This document shows, one piece after another, positions 44,446 through 54,604 of a DNA stretch of 64,000 bases (position 1 is the first letter of the stretch; every line of letters starts with the position of its first letter). The translations under genes were made by a program, and so were the position numbers. Source of the stretch: Alentia gelatinosa (taxonomy: Eukaryota; Annelida; Polychaeta; Phyllodocida; Polynoidae); assembly GCA_950022655.1 (NCBI GenBank), contig OX465580.1, positions 1,659,122 to 1,723,121 on the forward strand, in the 5' to 3' direction. The notes under the pieces were generated by a model. That model was not told the DNA's origin, ran no database searches, and saw nothing but the letters and a program-made list of their open reading frames with translations.

Positions 44446-44943
44446 TCCCAAAACACAGATGTCACAAATACCTTTACTACTTACTACTACGTCACTGACA
44501 ATCTACAGCGATCCGCACCACAGATACATAAGTGTCACTACCCCTGTGACACGGGCAGCTGTGGTGCGGCCAGCCAGTCGGGACCGGGTCCTTTACTCAC
44601 CTGGGCGATATTAGGGAGTTTAGTAATGTCTGGAGGGTGTATAGTAGTGACACTCATAGAACCACCATTGTCTCATTTCTAACGGGAGAAACCGAATGTT
44701 ATTTGGCATGTACATGTAGACGTTTCCTAGCATAGGATTTCCGATATGAAGATATACAAAAACCGTTTAACTGCAATAATTGTGGGACATGCCCCAAGGC
44801 TTATCTTATATATAATTATGGGAACCAGCTAACATCGGATCCTGTAAACAGACTGAATTATGGGATACCTCTATATGGTGATCACCATTCTACGGTCAGA
44901 CTAGTCTCAGTACTAAAGAGCACAGGGTGATTTTTATTTCTAC

Positions 44944-44984
44944 AAATGGCTGCTTCCATAACACAATAGCTGTGTGCCCTATAG
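44944..44984 (+). repeat. Dispersed YY1-like motif, copy 3
   Basis: AAATGGCTGCTTCCATAA then CACAATAGCTGTGTGCCCTA. Confidence 0.65.
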
Positions 44985-45057
44985 ACATACAGATGTCACA
45001 CATACCTTTACTACTTACTTAACCTGTCATTGACAATCTACAACCTGACACTAGTCA

Positions 45058-45096
45058 CATGGCCGCCCACATAACACAATAGCTACGTGCCCTATA
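45058..45096 (+). repeat. Dispersed YY1-like motif, copy 4
   Basis: CATGGCCGCCCACATAA then CACAATAGCTACGTGCCCTA. Confidence 0.65.
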
Positions 45097-45180
45097 GACA
45101 TACAGATGTCACACATACCTTTACTACTTACTAAACCTGTCATTGACAATCCTAGTCCCACCTCAACGATCAATACCACT

Positions 45181-45462
45181 CACGAGCCAATTAACCCTCC
45201 CCCTCCTCCCTCCCCCCCCCCTCTCAGGTCTGATCGGGGATACAGCTGTTTAAAACCTGACGTAATCCGGATACAGGGGGAGGCCCCCCCGGCCCCCCGC
45301 CCCCCGGAGCGGGCTGGTAGACACAGGAGGCTGCAGGCCTTGTTTTAACGGCGGCGGGGGCCCGGGGTGGGGCCTGAGGCCTAATGGATTCCATTACCTA
45401 AAGAGGGCCGTCCAGTGTTTGCCTGTCACGGGAACCGGTGTGGGCACAGGTGGCGCCGCCCG
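45181..45462. other. GC-rich gene-free stretch
   Basis: C-rich runs at 45195-45225 and 45280-45310; contains ACAGGTGGCGCCGCCC. Possible CpG island edge, no exon. Confidence 0.35.
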
Positions 45463-48145
45463 ACGACAATACACACAGCGGGCACTTTACAGCCGCCTTG
45501 TCTGCAGCCCGGTGTAACGGGGGGACTACTTTACAGGTCGGAGAGATACAGCGGGCACTTTACAGCCGCCTTGTCTGCAGCCCGGTGTAACGGGGGGACT
45601 ACTTTACAGGTCGGAGAGATACAGCGGGCACTTTACAGCCGCCTTGTCTGCAGCCCGGTGTAACGGGGGGACTACTTTACAGGTCGGAGAGATACAGCGG
45701 GCACTTAACAGCCGCCTTGTCTGCAGCCCGGTGTAACGGGGGGACTACTTTACAGGTCGGAGAGATACAGCGGGCACTTTACAGCCGCCTTGTCTGCAGC
45801 CCGGTGTAACGGGGGGACTACTTTATAGGGGCGGAGAGATACAGCGGGCACTTTACAGCCACCTTGTCTGCAGCCCGGTGTAACGGGGGGACTACTTTAT
45901 AGGGGCGGAGAGATACAGCGGGCACTTTACAGCCACCTTGTCTGTAGCCCGGTGTAACGGGGGGACTACTTTATAGGGGCGGAGAGATACAATGGGCACT
46001 TTACAGCCGCCTTGTCTGCAGCCCGGTGTAACAGGGGGACTACTTTATAGGGGCGGAGAGATACAGCGGGCACTTTACAGCTGCCTTGTCTGCAGCCCGG
46101 TGTAACGGGGGGACTACTTTACAGGTCGGAGAGATACAGCGGGCATTTTCAGCCGCCTTGTCTGCAGCCCGGTGTAACGGGGGGACTACTTTACAGGTCG
46201 GAGAGATACAGCGGGCACTTTACAGCCGCCTTGTCTGCAGCCCGGTGTAACGGGGGGACTACTTTATAGGGGCGGAGAGATACAGCGTGCACTTTACAGC
46301 CACCTTGTCTGCAGCCCGGTGTAACGGGGGGACTACTTTATAGGGGCGGAGAGATACAGCGGGCACTTTACAGCCACCTTGTCTGTAGCCCGGTGTAACG
46401 GGGGGACTACTTTATAGGGGCGGAGAGATACAATGGGCACTTTACAGCCGCCTTGTCTGCAGCCCGGTGTAACGGGGGGACTACTTTATAGGGGCGGAGA
46501 GATACAGCGGGCACTTTACAGCCACCTTGTCTGTAGCCCGGTGTAACGGGGGGACTACTTCATAGGGGCGGAGAGATACAGTGGGCACTTTACAGCCGCC
46601 TTGTCTGCAGCCCGGTGTAACGGGGGGACTACTTTATAGGGGCGGAGAGATACAGTGGGCACTTTACAGCCGCCTTGTCTGCAGCCCGGTGTAACAGGGG
46701 GACTACTTTATAGGGGCGGAGAGATACAGCGGGCACTTTACAGCCACCTTGTCTGTAGCCCGGTGTAACGGGGGGACTACTTTATAGGGGCGGAGAGATA
46801 CAGTGGGCACTTTACAGCCGCCTTGTCTGCAGCCCGGTGTAACGGGGGGACTACTTTACAGGGCGGAGAGATACAGCGGGCACTTTACAGCCACCTTGTC
46901 TGTAGCCCGGTGTAACGGGGGGACAACTTTATAGGGCGGAGAGATACAGCGGGCACTTTACAGCCGCCGTGTCTGCAGCCCGGTGTAACGGGGGGACTAC
47001 TTTACAGGGCGGAGAGATACAGCGGGCACTTTACAGCCGCCTTGTCTGCAGCCCGGTGTAACGGGGGGACTACTTTACAGGGCGGAGAGATACAGCGGGC
47101 ACTTTACAGCCGCCTTGTCTGCAGCCCGGTGTAACGGGGGGACTACTTTATAGGGCGGAGAGATACAGCGGGCACTTTACAGCCACCTTGTCTGTAGCCC
47201 GGTGTAACGGGGGGACTACTTTACAGGGCGGAGAGATACAGCCCTGTGTAACGGGGGGACTACTTTACAGGGCGGAGAGATACAGCCCGGTGTAACGGGG
47301 GGACTACTTTATAGGGGCGGAGAGATACAATGGGCACTTTACAGCCGCCTTGTCTGCAGCCCGGTGTAACGGGGGGACTACTTTATAGGGGCGGAGAGAT
47401 ACAGCGGGCACTTTACAGCCACCTTGTCTGTAGCCCGGTGTAACGGGGGGACTACTTTATAGGGGCGGAGAGATACAGTGGGCACTTTACAGCCGCCTTG
47501 TCTGCAGCCTGGTGTAACGGGGGGACTACTTTATAGGGCGGAGAGATACAGCGGGCACTTTACAGCCGCCGTGTCTGCAGCCCGGTGTAACGGGGGGACT
47601 ACTTTACAGGGCGGAGAGATACAGCGGGCACTTTACAGCCGCCTTGTCTGCAGCCCGGTGTAACGGGGGGACTACTTTATAGGGGCGGAGAGATACAGCG
47701 GGCACTTTACAGCCGCCTTGTCTGCAGCCCGGTGTAACGGGGGGACTACTTCATAGGGCGGAGAGATACAGCCCGGTGTAACAGGGGGACTACTTTATAG
47801 GGCGGAGAGATACAGTGGGCACTTTACAGCCGCCTTGTCTGCAGCCCGGTGTAACGGGGGGACTACTTTATAGGGGCGGAGAGATACAGCGGGCACTTTA
47901 CAGCCGCCTTGTCTGCAGCCCGATGTAACGGGGGGACTACTTTATAGGGGCGGAGAGATACAGTGGGCACTTTACAGCCGCCCTGTCTGCAGCCCGGTGT
48001 AACGGGGGGACTACTTTATAGGGGCGGAGAGATACAGTGGGCACTTTACAGCCGCCTTGTCTGCAGCCCGGTGTAACGGGGGGACTACTTTATAGGGGCG
48101 GAGAGATACAGTGGGCACTTTACAGCCGCCTTGTCTGCAGCCCGC
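45463..48145. repeat. 73-bp satellite Y, about 37 units
   Basis: Unit GAGAGATACAGCGGGCACTT, TACAGCCGCCTTGTCTGCAG, CCCGGTGTAACGGGGGGACT, ACTTTACAGGTCG (73 bp; AGGGGCG and AGGGCG variants give 73 and about 71). A few units are truncated near 47240 and 47770. Unrelated in sequence to the other 73-bp family Z. Confidence 0.96.
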
Positions 48146-48300
48146 TACTAGGGGTCTAGTATAAATAATGTCCGGGCGCACTGCGCCCGTAGTGAATATT
48201 CGGGCACACTGTGCCCTTAGTGAATGTCTCAGGTAGAAATCTACATAAATAAGTATAAAAAATGATGTTTTTCTTGATTTCTAGGTATGTAATAATAAGA
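48146..48300. other. Two covarying mini-palindromes
   Basis: GGGCGCACTGCGCCC (48174-48188) and GGGCACACTGTGCCC (48202-48216) lie in two tandem 28-bp units; the single differing pair keeps the stem paired. Confidence 0.6.
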
Positions 48301-48435
48301 AATCGAGTGACTGAGCCCGTAGGGATGCCATTCTCGGCCTTTTGATGCCATAAATACGTCCCTCTGCCTGGGCATCGGGACGTATTTATGGCATCAAAAG
48401 ACCTCGAATTCTATCCCTTCGGGCTCGGTAACCAC
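48301..48435. mobile_element. Hairpin element F
   Basis: Near-perfect hairpin. Arms: GAGCCCGTAGGGATGCCATT, then TTTTGATGCCATAAATACGT, and their inverses to 48425. Tip TCCCTCTGCCTGGGCATCGGGA near 48359-48380; on the minus strand GA-TGC-CCAG-GCA-GA. No relation of arms to A, B or C. Confidence 0.75.
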
Positions 48436-48973
48436 GTTTTCTCTTAATCCAACCTGAGCCATTTGAAGTTGAAGTTTGACATGAGTTCTGAAACTGGTAG
48501 TGCTATGATAAATACCCGACTTGGGATTTAATAATGGATGCTAATCGCTGTCACATGAGGGACTAGTTTATGACCGGTCCAGCTCACAGGGGAAATTAAC
48601 GCTGAACTTGTGTCCTTATTAGGATATTATTTTATCTGTATATGCTAATTTATCATATGTGATAGATTCCTAGTTCGCATTGCAATTTGTTGTTGTAGAA
48701 CTAATTAGATTAGAGTTGTATTCCTCATTTATGTAATTCTGATCTGTTGTTCTAAGCACGCTGAATATGTGTTGGGGTTGTTATATGATTTCTCAATTCA
48801 TCTTTTCTATATCCATAGAAAAGATTGAACGAATTCCACTAAAATTCCAGATTGATATAAAGTAAAATTCCTGCTACAATGTATACACGTGAGAGCCAAC
48901 AGAAGCCAAGCTGCCAGAGTAAGACAGAGACATTCATGAAAAGGGACACCTCAGATATCAGCCTGCATCGTAT
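48436..48973. other. Gene-free stretch
   Basis: AT-rich; no feature recognised. Confidence 0.4.
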
Positions 48974-49255
48974 GATAAGGAAGAACCAACAAGTTCTGAT
49001 CAAAGTCGTCATTCTCTACGAATTTGATGTGGAGTGATATGAACGAGGTGAAGCCAAGTGTATATCACGTAGCATTCAAACGAGTTGGAGAATGATGACT
49101 TTGACCAAAACGAGTTGCTTTCTGTATTCATCTCCCCCCTGTACACCCTAAATACAGGATATAAACCATGGAGAACGGACTACAATACCTGTAGGAGCAT
49201 GGAGAACGAGTTCCCAATGTTAAGAGTATGAGACAAAAATACCAGAAGTGATCTA
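48974..49255 (-). mobile_element. Hairpin element B4
   Basis: Diverged reverse copy of B. Tip GAACGAGGTGAAGCCAAGTG near 49041-49060, end AGAAGTGATCTAAA rather than GGGGTGAGATAAA. Confidence 0.65.
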
Positions 49256-49304
49256 AACCATCATCACAATATGGCAATATGATCTTTACTTGATGGTTAC
49301 TGTT

Positions 49305-49890
49305 ACTAGAATCCGCCCCCCCCCCCCCCACGCCCCAGCCCTCCCCCAACAGTCCCACCTGAGACTATTCCTACCTTACCTGTAATTAACCGCCCACCTG
49401 CCACCCCCCCCCCCCCCAGTCCCCCCTCCACCTCCCCCGACGCCCCCCTCCCCCAACAGTCCCACCTGAGACTATTCCTACCTCGCCTGTTATTAACCCC
49501 CCACCTGCCCCCCCCCCCCCCCCGCCCTCACACGGTGTCACTAGGGTAAATCCCTTATATCCACCCCCCCTCCCCCACAGTCCCCCCCCCCTCCCCCACA
49601 GTCCCCCCTCCCCCAACAGTCCCACCTGAGACTATTCCTACCTCACCTGTAATTAACCGCCCACCTGCCCCCCCCCCTCACACGGTGTCACTGGGGTAAA
49701 TCCCTTATATCCACCCCCCTCCCCCTCCCCCACAGTCCCCCCTCCCCCTCCCCCCACGCCCCCCTCCCCCAACAGTCCCACCTGAGACTTTGCCTACCTC
49801 ACCTGTAATTAACCGCCCACCTGCCCCCCCCCCCCCCGCCCTCACACGGTGTCACTAGGGTAAATCCCTTATATCCACCCCCCCCCCTCC
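49305..49890. repeat. Poly-C array, four units of ~105-150 bp
   Basis: Units joined by long C runs. Each has CCCAACAGTCCCACCTGAGA, CCTACCTCACCTGTAATTAA, CCGCCCACCTGCC and, in three, CACGGTGTCACTAGGGTAAA. Long G runs on the minus strand could fold as quadruplexes. Confidence 0.85.
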
Positions 49891-50151
49891 CCCCTCCCCG
49901 GGCCGGTTAGCGGGGTGTATCCGTCACCCCGCCGTGAATGCCGCCACATTGATCCTCTCACAGACCCCGCTAGTGAGTCTCAAGGTCACCCACATTACCC
50001 CGCTCCGTTACCTCTTTAGTTAACGGCGTTTATTCCACGTTCTGTTGGTGACAAGAGTTCTTTCATGAGGAATAATAAATCACCGATTCTGGTTTCTCAA
50101 ACTAACAGCAGATCTCGTGATGGCGGCGTTAGGTTTGGAAGTTAAGTAGTC
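49891..50151. other. Gene-free stretch
   Basis: No feature recognised. Confidence 0.35.
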
Positions 50152-50355
50152 CAGGGGCCCGTTTAATAATCTAGGCTCGTACGTGTAGATGCGTTCCAGT
50201 ACGCCATAGAGACCCAGGGACTATAGGGGTCAACTTTGTTCAACTCTTATGGACAGCTAAGACTGTCTTGGCGAACAGACTTAAATATCATTGAACGATA
50301 ACCCTTGTAGGGGGTAAAGGTCATGCACGATCCTAGATTATTAAACGGGCCCCAG
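50152..50355. mobile_element. Element D, copy 3 (intact ends, 204 bp)
   Basis: Ends are inverted over about 24 bp: CAGGGGCCCGTTTAATAATC at left and, in reverse, CTGGGGCCCGTTTAATAATC at right. No coding content and no clear target duplication. Shares its outermost bases with the element at 15993-17596. Confidence 0.75.
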
Positions 50356-50369
50356 GTTCAATCATCGAA

Positions 50370-50753
50370 AGAGCAATTAGTAGAAACCGAACTCGAGTTA
50401 GAGTTGTCAATGTCTATGCCACTCTGGTCAGGTCTGCTCCTCACTACACTCGGCTACGCCTCGTGTAGTAATACACGACCTTCCCGTCGTGGCATAAACA
50501 TTGTCAAGTCTAACTCGAGTTTGGTTTTGTATTTATCCTACCCCATCTATGCCTTTTTATTACTGTTAAAAAGATAAATATTGAGTCAACGACCAACAGA
50601 ACTTTTTTCATAGTAGCTGACATCCTGCTCTCTGATTGGTCAATATTGTTATTACTCTAGTGGCATAAAAAACACTTTATGTCACGGCCTGCCACATAAA
50701 ATTTCCCTATGTTAAGTCTATGGCGGTTTTTTATTAGGGGTAGGATAAAGCCT
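50370..50753 (-). mobile_element. Hairpin element A-prime
   Basis: Hairpin with ~70-bp arms (AAACCGAACTCGAGTTAGAG / CTAACTCGAGTTTGGTTT, then CTATGCCAC / GTGGCATAAAC), tip near 50447-50465 reading CACGAGGCGTAGCCGAGTG on the minus strand. Then TTTATCCTACCCC at 50551 inverted as GGGGTAGGATAAA ending about 50753, with GTTAAGTCTATGG between. Same plan as A1/A2, different arms. Confidence 0.7.
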
Positions 50754-51413
50754 GAAACACACCAAGCGAGAAACGCAGCGATCTCCAGAATCGCCAACAC
50801 AAAATGGCGTGTATGTGAGCTAGTTTTATCTCCCACAAATAATTCGGCAACTCAAAAGCAATAATCAACTGAAATATGTCACATACAGTTTGTGGTTGAA
50901 GGCTAATTTCTGTATCGTCAGTGAGTGTTACTTGTGGATGTAGCGTGTAGTATTGTAATGTGTGTGTGTGTGTGTGGGGGGTGGTGGGGGGATTGGTGGA
51001 GGGGTGTTGGTGGATTCCGACTACGGTTTGTGTATTGAAGGCTAATTACCGTAACATTGTTACGTGTTACGGGTGAACGTAATGTGACGTAACGTGACGT
51101 AACGTGTCGAGTCGGGGTGTTACTGCACAGTGTGTGACGTCAGAGTCCATCACGTATATCAATGTCTAACATGATGACCAACACTATAACACCACGTTTA
51201 ACCGATACGCTACCTCTCACATTCATATTGTTAATAGTTTGATTTCTAGAAGCCTTGGAGCTATTACCTGCTATTCGCCTACACTTTCATCAGAAGGCAG
51301 TGTATGGATTCTAGCTTAGATAAAAAAAAAAGTGAGACAAATGGAATATTACAGCAATTCATCAATAACGATGACCATTCCCCCGGGACTTTGAGTGAGA
51401 AACACACAAGCAA
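50754..51413. other. Gene-free stretch with TG microsatellite
   Basis: A short (TG)n then G-rich run at about 50959-51007 and ACGTAA(C/T)GTG repeats near 51065-51102. No exon seen. Confidence 0.45.
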
Positions 51414-51710
51414 TTATCTCACCCCTGGAATAAATGCCCATAGGCTTAACATTGGGAACTCATTCTCCATGCCCCTACGAGTATTGCGGTCCGTTCTCCA
51501 TGGTCTATATCCTGTGTGTCATCCATTCTTTTAATGTGTATAGGGGTGAGATAAATACAGAAAGCACCTCGTTTTGGTCAAAGAAGTCATTCTGCAACTC
51601 GTTTGAATGCTACATGATATTCACTCGGCTTTCGCCTCTTTCATATCACGCCGCATCAAACTCGTGGAGAACGACAACTTTGACCAAAACTTGTTGGTTT
51701 CTTCTTTAAT
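51414..51710 (+). mobile_element. Hairpin element B5
   Basis: TTATCTCACCCCTGG start, CCCATAGGCTTAACATTGGG at about 51447-51466, inner GGGGTGAGATAAA, hairpin with GTTTTGGTCAAAGAAGTCAT / CAACTTTGACCAAAAC, tip near 51621-51640 (GC-GAAA-GC on the minus strand). Confidence 0.75.
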
Positions 51711-52155
51711 ACCCGGTCTTCGTGACGTACCGTGTTAGTTACCTCTTCCTCCGCAGACTGGCCACACATGACAGTGACACATTGTTAGAAAGAAACTCTA
51801 TTAGTTGTAAACTGACAATACATCAGTTAAATTGAAATCATGTCACTGTTTATAATTTAGTTAAAATGATAACCTTGCCTGGTCAAATCATTTCCCCTGC
51901 CAGCCAATCAGCGCCCAGCCCTGATAGACTCCTAGTGACCCTTGTCAGCGTGCCCCGTGCGCCTCAAGCGGTCCTGAAGGAGACTACAAGATGGCTGGTT
52001 CCATAGCACAATAGCTAGGTGCCGTATACCCCACAGTCCTGAGCCCTCATCCCCCGCACCCCGCGCCGCACCCCGCGCCGGGAGACACCCGCATGGCTTC
52101 CGTAGACCAGACCCCCGCCGCCCGGTCTCCTATGGGGCGCCGTTTGTTACACTAA
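51711..52155. other. Gene-free stretch
   Basis: Contains the YY1-like motif at 51988 and a CpG-rich CCCCGCGCCGCACC run at 52050-52080. Confidence 0.4.
51988..52028 (+). repeat. Dispersed YY1-like motif, copy 5
   Basis: AAGATGGCTGGTTCCATAG then CACAATAGCTAGGTGCCGTA. Confidence 0.65.
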
Positions 52156-52735
52156 CATTCAGTACAGATTGTGTTCATTTCGTTCACGAAATACACGTTA
52201 TTACGAAAAAATCTCATATTGTATACGAAATGAACTTCACAGACTATTTTTTGAACGAAAAGAAAACAATATTCCTTTCATCTATGAAATGAAAACCACA
52301 TTTCATTTTATGTACGTAATGAATATTTGTCAGACTATATTTTCATTTCATCTACGAAATGGAAATATGGTTATTGTAGACTTCATTCTGTATACGATTT
52401 GGAAGTATGTTGCACGCTGTGTGTAATATACTTTAATTCCTTTCACGAGAAGAAAATATGCAGAAGAAACTTACCATTTGGTGCACGAAATGACATATCT
52501 AATCAAAACATTTCCATTTCGTATCTAAAATAGCTAGTCATTTTTATCTTATATACGAAATGACAACAATTTGTACTTATGAACTGTTCAATCAGTTCAA
52601 AGAAATAAATGCACTTTGTAACTTTCACATTTCGTCCACGAAATGAAATGTGAAATTCATTTTGCATACAAAAATAGATGTTGTTCATGATAACGTATAT
52701 TTCGTGAACGAAATGATCAAAGTATGTACTGAATG
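52156..52735. mobile_element. 580-bp element with TTCGT/ACGAA palindromes
   Basis: Inverted ends of about 48 bp: CATTCAGTACA...TCATTTCGTTCACGAAATA at left and its inverse at right ending TGTACTGAATG. The interior repeats ACGAAATG or CATTTCGT about every 40-60 bp in both orientations, often as ATTTCGTNNACGAAAT. Frames inside (52169-52426 and others) are short and atypical. Non-autonomous. Confidence 0.75.
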
Positions 52736-53151
52736 ATCATGATATTAACTGGCAAACCTAAAGGGGCCAGGGGGGTGTTGAATAAATAACAAACGACAAA
52801 AAGTATCTTATAATCGTCTTTGGTACCACAGTGTTGTATAAAATAATGTGTTGTAATCATACGATGCGCTGATGATAAAAGCAACCTTAAGCTTTTACAA
52901 GGTGTTGTATACAAATATGTTCATTTAGAAAATATCAATATGTAAAAACACCAGCACCAGAAACGAACGAACTTTATTCAACAGCCCCCCCCCCCCCCCT
53001 GGTGGCAGATTGGCCAATGCCCAACCTGGAAAAACATACTTGTAATGTTATGGGTACCCTAGTAAAAACCAATCAAAATGAAAAAGAAACTTAAAGTTAC
53101 GGATGGCGCCCCATAGTCTCCGGCCCCTGTTTCCCTGTTTTCTGCCCACAG
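52736..53151. other. Gene-free stretch
   Basis: Poly-C run at about 52985-53000; otherwise ordinary sequence ending in the pyrimidine tract of a candidate exon. Confidence 0.4.
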
Positions 53152-53291
53152 AGTACAACCCTCCTTCTGTTCTCGTACCTGCAGTGAGGACAGACGTGCT
53201 TCTGTCTCCGTGTTTTTGTTATGATGGGAGTTCTGAGCTCACAGACAGGTTGATTGTCCACTACCCGGATGGGCCGCATATGTTCATATAA
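53152..53291 (+). CDS. Candidate terminal exon, unrecognised
   Basis: Preceded by an excellent acceptor (CCCCTGTTTCCCTGTTTTCTGCCCACAG lies at 53124-53151). Two bases then 45 codons to TAA at 53289. Peptide pieces: YNPPSVLVPAVRTD, SPCFCYDGSSEL, RLIVHYPDGPHMFI. No AATAAA follows nearby and no upstream partner exon is found, so this may be a relic. Confidence 0.3.
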
Positions 53292-53299
53292 ATACCATA

Positions 53300-53930
53300 A
53301 AGAAACGTCCCCAGATTGCGTAGGACTGTGGATGTGGCGCGAGTTGTCTTTGTGGAATGTTATAAATCACGAGGCAGAGCTGAGTGATAGCTGTAGCGGA
53401 AGACAACAAACTCCATGTAAACAATTATATGAAATTGAGTAATGTTTAGATTTTATCTTACCCAGTTACATGTCTTTAACTTTATATGTCAAGCGTGGCA
53501 TATACATATTTCATGGCAAAACCGTGGCGTGCAGTCATACCGTGTTAAGAGATTTATTTGAGGGATAACAAAAAGTGTGTCTTTGTAGAATTCGGAAGAC
53601 AACGAATGACATGTAAACAGTTTTTATGAAATTGAGGGAAGTTTAGATTTTATCTTACTCAGTTACATGTTTATAACTTTATACGTCAAGCGTGGCATAT
53701 AAATATTTCATGCCAAAACCGTGGCATAAAGTCACACCATGTTAAGTCTACGGAGATTTATATGAGGTGTGGGATAATAAAGAGTTCGTCTTTGCAGATT
53801 CTTACTCGCCATAGGGACTACTTTCTTCGTAGCCCTAGGGCAACCGGGTTATCCTAGGGCACTCAGATAGTGTCCCTAGGCTCGCAAGAACCTTAATTCT
53901 CCTTCAGACTTCTACCAAGGTAATTATCCT
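53300..53930. mobile_element. Degenerate A-like elements
   Basis: A hairpin with tip TCACGAGGCAGAGCTGAGTGA at about 53366-53386 and arms GAGTTGTCTTTGTGG / GGAAGACAACAAACTC. Then two ~185-bp diverged copies of GATTTTATCTTAC...CATGTTAAGTCTACGG (53450-53570 and 53647-53770). A further short inverted CCCTAGGG cluster lies at 53840-53875. Confidence 0.55.
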
Positions 53931-54235
53931 ACTCCTAATAAAAAACTCCATAGGCTTAACATTGGGTCACTGTATTTGGTCTGGAGTTCAGAAAAATGAA
54001 AAATATCGCTCTAGTGGGATACACTTGAGAAATGACGTCATCTGATAATGTAGAAGTAATTTAGATGGGCGGGGTAGGATAAATTCTAAACCAAACTTGA
54101 GTTAGTCGTGTTATTGTTCATCGCACTCCGGCAAGATCGCATTTTACTGGTCTCGACTTTGCCTCGCGCAGTAACACACAATCTTGCCGTCGTGTGATAA
54201 ACAACAACACAACTAACTCTTGTTTGGTTTCTCCA
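53931..54235 (+). mobile_element. Hairpin element A-double-prime
   Basis: TTATCCTACTCCTAATAAAA, CCATAGGCTTAACATTGGG, inner GGGGTAGGATAAA, then a hairpin with AACCAAACTTGAGTTAG / CTAACTCTTGTTTGGTT and tip near 54150-54170 (GAG-GC-AAA-GT on the minus strand). Outer arms resemble A-prime, inner arms do not. Confidence 0.7.
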
Positions 54236-54604
54236 TAGTACTCGAATAATTACCTACTAGATACTGAAATCATCTTCAAGAAGCAGAACCATGTTCTTGT
54301 TCTAAATCTCAATCTCTGATCGTGATTCCCAACATAATTCCTTTAGCATCAAATGCTCTGATCAGTTTAAATACTGAAACGTGACTATAATTCATCTTAA
54401 AATGAGCTTAAAATGCAAGGCAAAGAGGATTTCATGTTTAAACTAAACGTAGAAAAACACGTGTATTTTATATAATCAATAAAGAGAGTCCAACAAAACA
54501 AACCAAATATGCTGAAATTCCCGTGTTTTCTCGTATGATTCCCGCATCGGGAAATACCAAGTTGTGTTTTATATATGTACCCATCAAAAATTGAGATAAA
54601 CAAT
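54236..54604. other. Gene-free stretch
   Basis: AT-rich; no feature recognised. Confidence 0.4.

Larger units (their letters stand above)
44446..45180. repeat. Degenerate duplication with ACAGATGTCAC words
   Basis: ACAGATGTCACA-ATACCTTTA and CTACTTACT recur at about 44454, 44988 and 45101. The last two are halves of a 114-bp duplication that also duplicates the YY1-like motif (44944-44984 and 45058-45096). Confidence 0.7.

Noticed and set aside
42980..44682. Three overlapping plus frames of 491-550 codons (Pro/Ser/Leu/Thr-rich)
   Set aside because: Pure composition effect of CCCTCTCCCTCA repeats; open in every phase.
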